This document shows positions 11,109 through 23,555 of a stretch of DNA of 64,000 bases, piece by piece; position 1 is the stretch's first letter; each line of letters opens with the position of its first letter. Origin of the DNA: Cedecea neteri. GTDB lineage: Bacteria > Pseudomonadota > Gammaproteobacteria > Enterobacterales > Enterobacteriaceae. The stretch is taken from positions 3,038,001-3,102,000 of the forward strand of contig NZ_CP009451.1 of NCBI RefSeq assembly GCF_000757825.1, given 5' to 3'. The translations under genes were made by a program, and so were the position numbers. The notes below the pieces were generated by a model. That model had not been told where the DNA came from. It ran no database searches and saw nothing but the letters and a program-made list of their open reading frames with translations.

Positions 11109-11927
11109 ATGGAAACCTTCGCCGTCTTCGGGAACCCTATTCAACACAGCAAGTCTCCTCTTATTCACCGCCTTTTCGCCGGGCAAACAGGCATTGAGCA
11201 TTCTTACGGACGCGTGCTTGCTCCGCTGGACGAGTTTGTTGCAACGCTGGATGCTTTCTTTAATGAAGGGGGCAGAGGCGCCAACGTCACGGTGCCTTTT
11301 AAAGAGCAGGCTTTTGCCCATGCGGACGAACTGACGGAGCGCGCGGCACTTGCGGGCGCGGTCAATACGCTCAAGCGCCTGGAGGATGGCCGTTTGCTTG
11401 GGGACAATACCGACGGTATTGGTTTGTTGAGCGATCTTGAACGATTGAAGCTGATCAAACCTGGCGATCGTATTCTGCTGGTGGGCGCCGGCGGTGCCGC
11501 ACGTGGTGTTCTGTTACCGCTTCTGTCACTGGACTGCTCGGTTACGATAACTAACCGAACGTTTGCAAAGGCCGAAGAGCTTGCCACGCTCTTTCACCAC
11601 ACGGGCAGCGTTAATGCCGTCGCAATGGATAAGCTCGAAGGGCATGAGTTTGATCTGCTGATCAATGCCACGTCCAGCGGGATTGGCGGCGAAATTCCTG
11701 CGTTGCCGGTTTCTCTCCTTTCGCACCGCGTAAGCTGTTATGACATGTTTTACCAGAAAGGACTGACGCCCTTCTTGAACTGGGCCGTCGGGCACGGCGT
11801 AGTCCACTATGCGGACGGTTTGGGCATGCTGGTGGGGCAGGCCGCACATGCCTTTATGCTTTGGCATGGCGTTATGCCGGAGGTTGCACCGGTTATTGAA
11901 ACTTTGAAAAGAGAAATGACGGCGTGA
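11109..11927 (+). CDS. aroE: Shikimate dehydrogenase (NADP+)
   Basis: AroE reduces 3-dehydroshikimate to shikimate. At 272 residues it has the E. coli length. The substrate site SKSPLIH is at residues 14-20, the catalytic pair is Lys65 (VPFKEQA) and Asp102 (NTDGIG), and the NADP-binding loop [14 protein letters not shown] is near 126. The stop codon overlaps the GTG start of yrdB by 4 bp. Confidence 0.98.
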   Translation: METFAVFGNPIQHSKSPLIHRLFAGQTGIEHSYGRVLAPLDEFVATLDAFFNEGGRGANVTVPFKEQAFAHADELTERAALAGAVNTLKRLEDGRLLGDNTDGIGLLSDLERLKLIKPGDRILLVGAGGAARGVLLPLLSLDCSVTITNRTFAKAEELATLFHHTGSVNAVAMDKLEGHEFDLLINATSSGIGGEIPALPVSLLSHRVSCYDMFYQKGLTPFLNWAVGHGVVHYADGLGMLVGQAAHAFMLWHGVMPEVAPVIETLKREMTA

Positions 11928-12181
11928 ACCAGGCCATTCAGCTCCCGGATCGTGAACGCTGGGATGAAGAACGCCAGGCTGTTTGCTTTCCGGCGTTGGT
12001 TAATGGCTTTCAGGTGGGTTGTGCTATGGCCTCGGAGGCAATTGCCGCTCGCTTTGGTGGCAATTGCGCAGAAGAGTGGCTCTCTTTATTCCGGGAGCAT
12101 CGCTGGGATATTGAAGAAGAAGTCGAAAGCCTTATCGAAGACGAGCAGGAAGGCGATCAGGGCTGGTACTGGCTGTCCTGA
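11924..12181 (+). CDS. yrdB: DUF1488 family protein YrdB
   Basis: This 85-residue protein of unknown function starts at a GTG overlapping the aroE stop. The sequence ([20 protein letters not shown]) matches DUF1488, and the tail is rich in Glu and Trp. Its 3' end overlaps convergent yrdA by 25 bp. It is the last gene of the rightward dprA-yrdB group. Confidence 0.92.
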   Translation: MNQAIQLPDRERWDEERQAVCFPALVNGFQVGCAMASEAIAARFGGNCAEEWLSLFREHRWDIEEEVESLIEDEQEGDQGWYWLS

Positions 12182-12711
12182 GCCAGATACTCATCTTTCC
12201 AGCGGACATAATTGTTAGCGGAGTAGAGCAAGCCGGCCAGCTCCGCTTCAGTCAGACGGCGAATCTGTTTTACCGGACTGCCTAAATAGAGATAACCGCT
12301 CTCCAGACGTTTGTTCTGCGGTACCAGGCTGCCAGCGCCAATCATCACATCATCTTCTATTACTACCCCATCCAACAAGATCGATCCCATACCGACTAAT
12401 ACCCGATTGCCAATCGTGCAGCCGTGCAGCATAACCTTATGGCCTACCGTCACATCTTCGCCAACGATCAGCGGGTTCCCTTCGGGCTTATAAGAAGACT
12501 TATGGGTAACATGAAGAACGCTTCCATCCTGAATGTTGGTACGTGCGCCAATCGTCACGGTGTTTACGTCCCCGCGAATGGCGACTAACGGCCAGATACT
12601 GACATCGTCAGCCAGTTTTACATCACCGATCGCCACGCTGGTGGGATCAACCATGACTCGTTCGCCCAGTTTTGGGAAAGTTTTTTGAAAAGCACGCAGT
12701 ACCGCAGACAT
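12157..12711 (-). CDS. yrdA: Gamma-carbonic-anhydrase-like hexapeptide-repeat protein YrdA
   Basis: I took the ATG at 12711 (GAGGTG Shine-Dalgarno; MSAVLRAFQ matches the E. coli start), giving 184 residues rather than the longer open frame from 12732. Left-handed beta-helix hexapeptide repeats run from about residue 20 to 150 (IGDVKLADDVSIWPLVAIRGD, VGHKVMLHGCTIGN). Histidines that bind metal in gamma-class carbonic anhydrases are present (HVTH, GHKVMLHG). The enzymatic role in E. coli is not settled. Confidence 0.95.
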   Translation of the reverse strand: MSAVLRAFQKTFPKLGERVMVDPTSVAIGDVKLADDVSIWPLVAIRGDVNTVTIGARTNIQDGSVLHVTHKSSYKPEGNPLIVGEDVTVGHKVMLHGCTIGNRVLVGMGSILLDGVVIEDDVMIGAGSLVPQNKRLESGYLYLGSPVKQIRRLTEAELAGLLYSANNYVRWKDEYLAQDSQYQP

Positions 12712-12864
12712 AAACACCTCAGGTAAATTCATTGCATGAATAGACTGTGGCTGCTTTCTTGAGCAATGGCAAGGGAGTAAAGGGCTGGAAAGAGGGCAGA
12801 TCGAACAGGATCTCAGCGAAAAGTGTGAAAACTAAACATTCAGAAAAAAAGATCGAAAAAGTAC

Positions 12865-12900
12865 TTGTGCTAAAAAGTGGGATCCCTATAATGCGCCTCC
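12865..12900 (+). promoter_or_regulatory. rRNA operon promoter P1
   Basis: TTGTGC (12865-12870) and TATAAT (12887-12892) are separated by 16 bp, followed by the GC-rich discriminator GCGCCTCC typical of stringent rrn P1 promoters. The AT-rich stretch at about 12841-12864 fits an UP element for alpha CTD. Upstream sequence would be expected to hold Fis sites. Confidence 0.9.
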
Positions 12901-12972
12901 ATCGAGACGGCACAGTGAATCACTTCACAAATTAGCCGGTTCGATAAAGAGAAAAAATCCTGAAAATCGGGG

Positions 12973-13008
12973 TTGACTCTGAAAGAGGAAAGCGTAATAT
13001 ACGCCACC
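12973..13008 (+). promoter_or_regulatory. rRNA operon promoter P2
   Basis: TTGACT (12973-12978) and TAATAT (12995-13000) have a 16-bp spacer, about 108 bp downstream of P1, and again lead into a GC-rich start region. This tandem arrangement is standard for enterobacterial rrn operons. Confidence 0.88.
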
Positions 13009-13039
13009 TCGAGTTAGCAAGCAAAAGCGCGTAACTCAC

Positions 13040-13051
13040 TGCTCTTTAACA
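13040..13051 (+). promoter_or_regulatory. rrn leader boxA antitermination site
   Basis: TGCTCTTTAACA matches the rrn boxA, which binds NusB-S10 to make RNA polymerase terminator-resistant. A second copy lies in the spacer before 23S. Confidence 0.88.
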
Positions 13052-13055
13052 ATTT

Positions 13056-13078
13056 ATCAGACAATCTGTGTGGGCACT
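13056..13078 (+). repeat. 5' strand of the pre-16S RNase III processing stem
   Basis: This 23-nt segment is the reverse complement of 14748-14770 apart from one G-U pair. The two flank 16S and form the double-stranded stem cut by RNase III in rRNA maturation. Confidence 0.87.
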
Positions 13079-13185
13079 CGCAGGATTGATATCTCAGCAT
13101 CTCCGGATGCAACAAAATATCAAGTCTTGAAGAGTGACTACTGATTTTATAAACAGTTTTAATTCTTTGAGCATCAAACACTTTT

Positions 13186-14725
<1,540 letters not shown>

Positions 14726-14747
14726 CCTAAAAGATACAAACCCGCGT

Positions 14748-14770
14748 AGTGCTCACACAGATTGTCTGAT
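14748..14770 (+). repeat. 3' strand of the pre-16S RNase III processing stem
   Basis: Complementary to 13056-13078 over 23 nt with one wobble pair; lies 22 nt after the 16S 3' end. Confidence 0.87.
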
Positions 14771-14794
14771 AGAAAACGAGCAGTAAAACCTTAT

Positions 14795-14871
<77 letters not shown>

Positions 14872-14983
14872 AATTCTCCGCTATCCTGCGTTATAGCATC
14901 ACTCACATACTCAAGTATGCTTCGTGGCGTTGCGCCTTGGCTAGCAAAGAATTCATGGTAATCAAAGGTTTTACGAAATCGAT
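14872..14983 (+). repeat. Spacer between tRNA-Ile and tRNA-Ala with a long imperfect hairpin
   Basis: The 112-nt spacer is much longer than the roughly 40 nt I recall for E. coli. Outer arms AATTCTCCGCTA and TAGCAAAGAATT pair apart from two mismatches, and the centre is CATACTCAAGTATG. Much of the intervening sequence also pairs imperfectly. This gives a folded element of about 85-105 nt reminiscent of ERIC-like intergenic repeats. Whether it is a mobile or repeat family is an inference. Confidence 0.6.
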
Positions 14984-15059
14984 GGGGCTATAGCTCAGCT
15001 GGGAGAGCGCCTGCCTTGCACGCAGGAGGTCAGCGGTTCGATCCCGCTTAGCTCCACCA
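14984..15059 (+). tRNA. alaU: tRNA-Ala (anticodon TGC)
   Basis: This 76-nt tRNA has the TGC anticodon in GCCTTGCACGC, the T-loop GGTTCGATCCC and an encoded CCA. It is the second spacer tRNA of the operon, as in E. coli rrnD. The symbol is given by position. Confidence 0.97.
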
Positions 15060-15118
15060 TCATTTCATGCACCAAAACTACTTCAGAGTGTACCGGCGAC
15101 GGTGTGCTGCGAAGTATT

Positions 15119-15130
15119 TGCTCTTTAACA
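15119..15130 (+). promoter_or_regulatory. Spacer boxA antitermination site
   Basis: TGCTCTTTAACA repeats the leader boxA exactly and lies about 135 nt before 23S, where rrn operons carry their second boxA. Confidence 0.85.
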
Positions 15131-15243
15131 ATCCGGAACAAGCTGAAAATTGAAACGACATGTCGTCTCATTCCTCCGTAATAAGGAATGGGGTTAAGAC
15201 ATGTTCGAGTCTCTCAAATTTTCACAACAGCGATTTTGTCTTA

Positions 15244-15264
15244 CGAGACATCTTCGGGTTGTGA

Positions 15265-15271
<7 letters not shown>
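15244..15271 (+). repeat. 5' strand of the pre-23S processing stem
   Basis: About 28 nt pair with 18164-18192 with one bulge and a few wobbles, bringing the 23S ends together for RNase III. Confidence 0.8.
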
Positions 15272-18163
<2,892 letters not shown>

Positions 18164-18172
<9 letters not shown>

Positions 18173-18192
18173 ACAACACCGAAGGTGTTTTG
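18164..18192 (+). repeat. 3' strand of the pre-23S processing stem
   Basis: Pairs with 15244-15271. It includes CACCGAAGGTG, which could alternatively fold as a small local hairpin. Confidence 0.78.
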
Positions 18193-18280
18193 AGAGAATT
18201 TAGAGAGAAGAGTAAATTTTCAGCTTAGTTCAGGATTAAATTGATGGTTATGCGGATGCATAACGGTCAATAACAGAATT

Positions 18281-18400
18281 TGCCTGGCGGCCGTAGCGCG
18301 GTGGTCCCACCTGACCCCATGCCGAACTCAGAAGTGAAACGCCGTAGCGCCGATGGTAGTGTGGGGTCTCCCCATGCGAGAGTAGGGAACTGCCAGGCAT
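18281..18400 (+). rRNA. rrf: 5S ribosomal RNA, first copy
   Basis: 120 nt from TGCCTGGCGG to CTGCCAGGCAT, with helix I formed by the two ends. It differs from the second copy only at positions 7 and 113, which pair with each other. Confidence 0.98.
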
Positions 18401-18549
18401 CAAATTAGCAGTAATGGTCAGTAATACGAGGCAGTTCACTACTCTCAGAGAGTAGGACTGACTCACCGAAAGGTGAGTCTGAACGCTGCGAAGCAGCGGC
18501 CCGTAGGGTGAACGCAAGTTCATCAACTGCCAGGCATCAAATTAAGCGT
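18401..18549 (+). repeat. Repeat block after 5S: duplicated 5S tail with four tandem hairpins
   Basis: A 20-bp sequence beginning AACTGCCAGGCATC and made of the last 13 nt of 5S plus seven flanking bases occurs at 18388-18407 and again at 18525-18544, a 137-bp period. Between the copies lie four consecutive hairpins: CTACTCTC/GAGAGTAG (18439-18455), GACTCACC-GAAA-GGTGAGTC (18460-18479), CGCTGC-GAA-GCAGCG (18484-18498) and TGAAC-GCAA-GTTCA (18509-18522). Two have GNRA tetraloops. The arrangement recalls the E. coli tyrT repeats (rtT), where a tRNA 3' end is duplicated. Function is unknown. Confidence 0.8.
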
Positions 18550-18625
18550 GCTGATATGGCTCAGTTGGTAGAGCGCACCCTTGGTAAGGGTGAGGTCCCC
18601 AGTTCGACTCTGGGTATCAGCACCA
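18550..18625 (+). tRNA. thrV: tRNA-Thr (anticodon GGT)
   Basis: This 76-nt tRNA has the GGT anticodon in CCTTGGTAAGG, the T-loop AGTTCGACTCT and an encoded CCA. It lies between two 5S genes exactly as thrV does in E. coli rrnD, which supports the operon assignment. Confidence 0.97.
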
Positions 18626-18661
18626 GTTTTTAGGTTTAAGTTCGGCACGTAGAAAAGAATT

Positions 18662-18781
18662 TGCCTGACGGCCGTAGCGCGGTGGTCCCACCTGACCCCA
18701 TGCCGAACTCAGAAGTGAAACGCCGTAGCGCCGATGGTAGTGTGGGGTCTCCCCATGCGAGAGTAGGGAACTGTCAGGCAT
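18662..18781 (+). rRNA. rrf: 5S ribosomal RNA, second copy
   Basis: This is the distal 120-nt 5S gene, equivalent to rrfF of E. coli rrnD. Relative to the first copy it has A7 for G7 and T113 for C113, a compensated base-pair change in helix I. It is followed by the operon terminator. Confidence 0.97.
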
Positions 18782-18790
18782 CAAATAAAA

Positions 18791-18826
18791 CAAAAAACCT
18801 CAGCTTATTAGCTGGGGTTTTTTGTT
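18791..18826 (+). terminator. Intrinsic terminator of the rRNA operon
   Basis: AACCTCAGCT pairs with AGCTGGGGTT (one G-U) around TATT, flanked by an A-run and followed by T6, about 10 nt after the second 5S gene. Confidence 0.9.
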
Positions 18827-18849
18827 TTCTGAATTCGGAAAACACCATA

Positions 18850-18874
18850 AAAAAGGCCGCATCAGCGGCCTTTG
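18850..18874 (-). terminator. Intrinsic terminator of the yhdWXYZ operon
   Basis: On the minus strand AAAGGCCGC pairs with GCGGCCTTT around a TGAT loop and is followed by T residues, just after the yhdZ stop. It sits back-to-back with the rRNA operon terminator. Confidence 0.88.
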
Positions 18875-18878
18875 TCGT

Positions 18879-19637
18879 TTAATGGATAACCTGAGACAAG
18901 AAAGCTCGCGTTCTTTCTGATTTCGGATGGGCAAAAAACTCTTCAGGCGGGGCCTGTTCTACGATCTCTCCGCGATCCATAAAGATAACCCGGTCAGCGA
19001 CGGTGCGGGCAAAACCCATTTCGTGCGTGACGCAGAGCATTGTCATGCCGGATTCTGCCAGCCCTATCATGGTGTCCAACACTTCTTTCACCATTTCCGG
19101 GTCGAGTGCCGAAGTTGGCTCGTCAAAAAGCATGATTTTGGGTTTCATACACAGTGAGCGGGCAATGGCCACACGTTGCTGCTGGCCTCCCGATATCTGC
19201 CCTGGGAATTTATGCGCGTGTTCGGCGATTCTCACTCGCTCGAGATAATGCATCGCCAGCGCCTCGGCCTCTTTCTTAGGCATCTTACGAACCCAGACAG
19301 GGGCCAGAGTGCAGTTCTGCAGGACGGTTAAATGGGGGAACAGGTTAAAGTGCTGGAAGACCATGCCGACTTCGGTACGGACTTTTTCTATATTCCGCAG
19401 ATCGTCATTCAGCTCTGTTCCATCGACGACAATACGCCCCTGCTGATGCTCTTCAAGATGGTTGATACAGCGAATCGTCGTGGATTTTCCGGAGCCCGAT
19501 GGCCCGCACAATACGATACGCTCACCCTGCTTCACATTGAGATTAATGTCTTTTAAAACATGGAATTGACCATACCACTTATTCACGTTTTCCAGCGTGA
19601 TCATCGTGTCGGCAGCCTGCGGTGTCATTTTACTCAT
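18879..19637 (-). CDS. yhdZ: Amino-acid ABC transporter ATP-binding protein YhdZ (AapP-like)
   Basis: The 252-residue ATPase of a polar amino-acid importer has Walker [10 protein letters not shown] (about residues 45-53), the signature ISGGQQQR, Walker B IMLFDEP and the switch His in CVTHEMGF. It powers uptake through YhdX/YhdY. It is the last gene of the operon, 8 bp after yhdY. Substrate is inferred to be a general or acidic amino acid from the Aap family and is not proven. Confidence 0.95.
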   Translation of the reverse strand: MSKMTPQAADTMITLENVNKWYGQFHVLKDINLNVKQGERIVLCGPSGSGKSTTIRCINHLEEHQQGRIVVDGTELNDDLRNIEKVRTEVGMVFQHFNLFPHLTVLQNCTLAPVWVRKMPKKEAEALAMHYLERVRIAEHAHKFPGQISGGQQQRVAIARSLCMKPKIMLFDEPTSALDPEMVKEVLDTMIGLAESGMTMLCVTHEMGFARTVADRVIFMDRGEIVEQAPPEEFFAHPKSERTRAFLSQVIH

Positions 19638-19645
19638 GATAATCC

Positions 19646-20755
19646 TTAGTGCGGCGTACGGCCGGTGTGGAAGCGCTTTTCCAGATGCTGGCTATAGCGC
19701 GACATGCTGAAACAGAAAATCCAATAGACGATGGCGGCAAAGACGTAGCCTTCTGTCGACATCCCCAGCCAGGCCGGATCAACCGTTGCCTGCTGGACGC
19801 TACTGAACAGATCGAACAGGCCGATGATGATCACCAGACTGGTATCTTTGAACAGCGCAATAATCGTGTTTACCAGACCCGGGATCACCAGCTTTAGCGC
19901 CTGCGGTAATATCACTAATCCTTGCGTCTTCCAGTAGCCGAGAGCCAGTGACTCCGCTGCCTCATATTGCCCTTTCGGCAAAGCCTGCAGCCCGCCGCGA
20001 ACCACCTCTGCGACATAGGCAGACTGGAACAAAATCACCCCGACCAGCGCCCGAATCAGTTTATCGATGGTGGTGCCTTCCGGGAGAAATAGCGGCAGCA
20101 TCACCGAAGACATAAAGAGCACCGTAATCAGCGGTACACCACGCCAAAATTCGATAAACATTATCGAGAGCACTCTCACTACCGGCATGCGTGAACGCCT
20201 GCCCAGCGCCAGCAAAATACCCAGAGGTAATGCTCCTGCAATGCCAACCGATGCCACGATCAGGGTGAGCGTTAAGCCGCCCCAGAGACGTGTTTCAACA
20301 CGTTCCAGACCTAAAAAGCCACCGTACATCAGCCACCAGACGACGACCGGATAAGCTACTGCCCAGCAGGCAATATAGCGGCCGCGATGAGGGAGCGATT
20401 TCCAGAACATGACTGCAACGGAAAGCAGCCCAATGATAAGCGCAAGGTTGATTCGCCAGCGCCACTCGTGAGGGTAAAGCCCGTACATGAACTGGCCGAA
20501 ACGTTCGTGGATAAACACCCAGCATGCCCCGCCTTTAGTGCAGTCGGCTCTGGTCTCGCCTACCCAGTTCGCCTGGAAAACTGCCCAGTTCAGCAGCGGA
20601 GGGATAAGCACCCACATCAAGCTGAAACACAGTAGCGTAAGCAGGGTATTCAACCAGCTGGAGAAAAGGTTTTTACGCATCCAGCGCCAGACTCGCTCTG
20701 CAGAGTTGCCTGTCGGGCGGGCACTGTGCGCCTTCAGAACTTTAATCATCGACAT
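19646..20755 (-). CDS. yhdY: Amino-acid ABC transporter permease YhdY (AapM-like)
   Basis: The 369-residue inner-membrane protein has an N-terminal extension with extra membrane segments and a conserved C-terminal permease core. The EAA loop reads [29 protein letters not shown], at about residues 285-315. It pairs with YhdX to form the channel. It starts 3 bp after the yhdX stop, so they are translationally coupled. Confidence 0.95.
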   Translation of the reverse strand: MSMIKVLKAHSARPTGNSAERVWRWMRKNLFSSWLNTLLTLLCFSLMWVLIPPLLNWAVFQANWVGETRADCTKGGACWVFIHERFGQFMYGLYPHEWRWRINLALIIGLLSVAVMFWKSLPHRGRYIACWAVAYPVVVWWLMYGGFLGLERVETRLWGGLTLTLIVASVGIAGALPLGILLALGRRSRMPVVRVLSIMFIEFWRGVPLITVLFMSSVMLPLFLPEGTTIDKLIRALVGVILFQSAYVAEVVRGGLQALPKGQYEAAESLALGYWKTQGLVILPQALKLVIPGLVNTIIALFKDTSLVIIIGLFDLFSSVQQATVDPAWLGMSTEGYVFAAIVYWIFCFSMSRYSQHLEKRFHTGRTPH

Positions 20756-20758
20756 TCC

Positions 20759-21946
20759 TTAGCGCTCAACCAGGGCAATACGGCGGTTATAGACGTTCAT
20801 CAGCAGCGAGATAACGAGGCTGATAACCAGATAAACGGACATTGTGATAGCGATGGTTTCGATTGCCTGTCCCGTCTGGTTCAGTACGCTACCGGCAAAC
20901 AGAGAGACCATATCCGGATAACCAATCGCCGCCGCCAGAGAGGAGTTTTTGACGATGTTCAGATACTGGCTGGTCAATGGCGGGATAATGACTCTCAGCG
21001 CCTGAGGCACGATCACCTGCCGCAGCGTCACCTGCTTAGGCAAACCGAGGGACAGGGCGGCTTCATGCTGGCCATAAGGGACCGATTGAATACCCGAGCG
21101 AATGATTTCGGCAATAAAGACCGAGGTATAGACCGAAAGCGCCAGCGTTAAAGCCGCGAGTTCAGGGATAAGCACAATCCCGCCGCGGAAGTTAAAGCCG
21201 TGCAGAGCGGGAATATCCCAATGCAACGCCGCGCCGAAGATCAAATGTGCAATGAGGGGCAGGGCAACGATCAACGCGATCGCCACGGGCCAGGTACGAC
21301 GAATTTGCCCGGTCTTCATCTGATGCATTTTGTTATAGCGATACAGTCCCGCAGAGACGAGAAGCGCAAGCAGCACGGCAGCAGAAAATGCCAGCAGGCC
21401 TTCCCCCATAACCGGGGCCGGAAGAGACAGCCCGCGATTGCTCAAATACATCAGGCTGAAAGCATCCAAAGCCTGGCGTGGGCCCGGCAGATTACGCAGA
21501 ACGGCAAAGTACCAGAAGAAAATTTGCAGCAGCGGGGGGATGTTGCGAAACGTCTCTATATAAAAGGTAGAAAGCTTACGCACCAGCCAGTTATCAGAGA
21601 GCCGTGCCAGGCCCACAAAGAAGCCAATAAACGTGGCAAACACGATACAGAGTACGGAGACCAGCAGGGTATTCAGGAGCCCCACAACGAAGACTTTTCC
21701 GTAGGTGTCCCCCTGATCGTAGTCAATCAGATGCTGGACGATGCCAAATCCGGCGGCGCGATCGAGAAAGGCAAAGCCGGAGGTAATACCGCGGCTATCC
21801 AGGTTGGTGATAGTGTTGTGAATCAGATAAACGGCCACGCCAATCACAAAACTAATGGCGACTATCTGATACAGCCAGGCGCGAACCGAAGGGTTAGAAA
21901 AAGATAAGTCGGCCTTCACGGCTGGGCGGTGATGACGCATAAGCAA
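20759..21946 (-). CDS. yhdX: Amino-acid ABC transporter permease YhdX (AapQ-like)
   Basis: This 395-residue permease has about eight predicted membrane segments and the EAA motif HEAALSLGLPKQVTLRQVI near residue 315. The large segment between the first helices and the core is typical of AapQ. It is the second gene of the operon, 65 bp after yhdW. Confidence 0.95.
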   Translation of the reverse strand: MLMRHHRPAVKADLSFSNPSVRAWLYQIVAISFVIGVAVYLIHNTITNLDSRGITSGFAFLDRAAGFGIVQHLIDYDQGDTYGKVFVVGLLNTLLVSVLCIVFATFIGFFVGLARLSDNWLVRKLSTFYIETFRNIPPLLQIFFWYFAVLRNLPGPRQALDAFSLMYLSNRGLSLPAPVMGEGLLAFSAAVLLALLVSAGLYRYNKMHQMKTGQIRRTWPVAIALIVALPLIAHLIFGAALHWDIPALHGFNFRGGIVLIPELAALTLALSVYTSVFIAEIIRSGIQSVPYGQHEAALSLGLPKQVTLRQVIVPQALRVIIPPLTSQYLNIVKNSSLAAAIGYPDMVSLFAGSVLNQTGQAIETIAITMSVYLVISLVISLLMNVYNRRIALVER

Positions 21947-22011
21947 ACCTCAGTAACAGGAACATAGATCCTGGGCACCGCACCGAGCAGTGCCCTGTTC
22001 TGGTATTTCGC

Positions 22012-23037
22012 TTAGCGAACCGGCGGGGCGTACTGAATACCGCCGTTGTTCCACAGGTTGTTCTGGCCACGTTTGATTTTCAGCGGACTTTGGGCCCCGA
22101 CGTTGCTCTCGAAGATCTCTGCGTAGTTACCTACCTGCTTCACGATGTTGTAGGCCCACTTGTTATCCAGCTTCAGGTCTTTGCCGAAATCGCCTTCTTT
22201 CCCTAGCAGGTGAGCCATATCGGGCGTGGTTGGGTTAGCGGCCATCTGGTCAACGTTTTTAGAGCTGATGCCCATCTCTTCGGCATTCAACATGGCAAAC
22301 AGCGTCCAGCGCACAATAGAGAACCAGTCATCGTCGCCGCGGCGGACAACAGGCCCGAGAGGCTCTTTAGAGATAACTTCTGGCAGGACGAGCCATTCGG
22401 CCGGGTTGCTGAGCTTGATGCGCAGGGCATACAGCTGGGACTGATCTGAGGCCAGGGTATCGCAGCGCCCGGACTCCAGTGCTTTTGCCGACTCATCTGA
22501 GCGGTCAAATGTCACCGGCGTGTACTTCATGTTATTGGCTTTGAAGTAGTCGGCGACGTTCAGCTCGGTATCCGTTCCTGCCTGAATACAAACGGTTGCG
22601 CCGTCGAGCTCTTTGGCACTCTTCAGGCCGGCTTTATTGTGGGTCAGGAAGCCGATGCCGTCGTAATATGTGACGCCGGTAAAGACCATCCCCATGCCTG
22701 CGTCACGAGAGGAAGTCCAGGTGGTGTTACGGGAAAGAATATCGACCTCGCCGGACTGCAGCGCAGTAAAGCGCTCTTTCGCCGTCAGCGGGGTGTATTT
22801 GACTTTAGAAGCATCGCCGAACACGGCCGCCGCCACGCCGCGGCAAACATCTACGTCTATACCGGTAAATTTGCCGCTGCCGTCAGCGTAAGAAAAGCCC
22901 GGCAGGCCGTCACTGATCCCGCATTGCACGAAGCCCTTCTTTTTTACGGCATCCAGCGTGGTGCCTGCATGAGCCTGATTAGCCATCGCGAACAGCGTAC
23001 CGGTAGCGACCAGAGTGGCGATCATCATCTTCTTCAT
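22012..23037 (-). CDS. yhdW: Periplasmic amino-acid-binding protein YhdW (AapJ-like)
   Basis: The ATG at 23037 gives MKKMMIATLVATGTLFAM, a classical signal peptide cleaved after AHA (about residue 24), and 341 residues. The frame is open upstream, but that region contains the promoter. The mature protein is an SBP_bac_3 family receptor, with GISDGLPGFSYADGSGKFTG and AKERFTALQSGEVD motifs. It delivers amino acids to YhdXYZ. The gene looks intact. An AGGATG Shine-Dalgarno precedes the start. Confidence 0.95.
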   Translation of the reverse strand: MKKMMIATLVATGTLFAMANQAHAGTTLDAVKKKGFVQCGISDGLPGFSYADGSGKFTGIDVDVCRGVAAAVFGDASKVKYTPLTAKERFTALQSGEVDILSRNTTWTSSRDAGMGMVFTGVTYYDGIGFLTHNKAGLKSAKELDGATVCIQAGTDTELNVADYFKANNMKYTPVTFDRSDESAKALESGRCDTLASDQSQLYALRIKLSNPAEWLVLPEVISKEPLGPVVRRGDDDWFSIVRWTLFAMLNAEEMGISSKNVDQMAANPTTPDMAHLLGKEGDFGKDLKLDNKWAYNIVKQVGNYAEIFESNVGAQSPLKIKRGQNNLWNNGGIQYAPPVR

Positions 23038-23136
23038 AAATGCATCCTGTGTGGCGAAATTATCGTTATTGGCGTAATGGCGTCCGGGAGACACCGTATC
23101 CCTGTTCGTGGCAAATGCCCGAGTCATATTCGGTAA

Positions 23137-23153
23137 AGCAAAGGGGATGCCAG
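23137..23153 (-). promoter_or_regulatory. Sigma-54 promoter of yhdWXYZ
   Basis: On the minus strand the sequence is CTGGCATCCCCTTTGCT. The -24 GG and -12 GC are exactly 10 bp apart, close to consensus TGGCACG-N4-TTGCW. A start about 12 nt downstream leaves a leader of roughly 90 nt before the yhdW ATG. In E. coli the yhdWXYZ genes have been reported as NtrC-controlled. Confidence 0.72.
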
Positions 23154-23214
23154 GTTTACGCGGAGTGTCGGATGCAGGAGACGGCTGAAATAAATGAAGA
23201 GAGCGAACGGTGAA

Positions 23215-23231
23215 CGCTCCGAAAGAGTGCA
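23215..23231 (-). promoter_or_regulatory. Candidate NtrC enhancer site upstream of yhdW
   Basis: On the minus strand TGCACT-CTTTC-GGAGCG resembles the NtrC site TGCACY-N5-GGTGCA, with the second half matching 4 of 6. It is centred about 97 bp upstream of the inferred sigma-54 start. Found by eye. Confidence 0.45.
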
Positions 23232-23291
23232 ACACTGCAACTAACGGCGCATTTCAGAGCAAAATGATTCAGATGTTGCAGGAAGAATAAA

Positions 23292-23319
23292 CAAAAAAGC
23301 GCGAGAGGCTCGCGCTTTG
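23292..23319 (-). terminator. Intrinsic terminator after yhdV
   Basis: On the minus strand AAGCGCGAG pairs with CTCGCGCTT around a short loop, followed by T6, directly after the yhdV stop. It insulates the yhdW regulatory region. Confidence 0.88.
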
Positions 23320-23333
23320 ATATGAAGAAAGGC

Positions 23334-23555
23334 TTATTTGGTTAACGCCACGATACCCAGGGCAACGCCTGCCACGGCGGCAGTGCCGGCGGCAATTGCG
23401 CCTGCGGTTTCCCAGTTATCCTGGGTGGTGCCTTTCATACAGGTATTGGTGTGCACCAGGCGTCCCTGGTCATCATAGACCGGTACGCAAGGAGACTCGG
23501 TCGCACAGCCTGCCAGAAACGTGGTGAGCAACGCAGCGGCGATGAATTTAGTCAT
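23334..23555 (-). CDS. yhdV: Small outer-membrane lipoprotein YhdV
   Basis: With the ATG at 23555 (GAGGTT Shine-Dalgarno) the product is 73 residues. MTKFIAAALLTTFLAGC is a lipoprotein signal with LAGC lipobox, acylated at Cys17. The mature part carries SPCVPVYDDQGRLVHTNTC and ends in an Ala/Gly-rich hydrophobic stretch (about 50-72). Function is unknown. In E. coli yhdV also neighbours yhdW, but acrEF lies on its other side there. Confidence 0.92.
   Translation of the reverse strand: MTKFIAAALLTTFLAGCATESPCVPVYDDQGRLVHTNTCMKGTTQDNWETAGAIAAGTAAVAGVALGIVALTK

Noticed and set aside
22012..23235. Longer yhdW reading frame from 23235
   Set aside because: The extra 66 codons cover the sigma-54 promoter and leader, and the signal peptide begins at the ATG at 23037.
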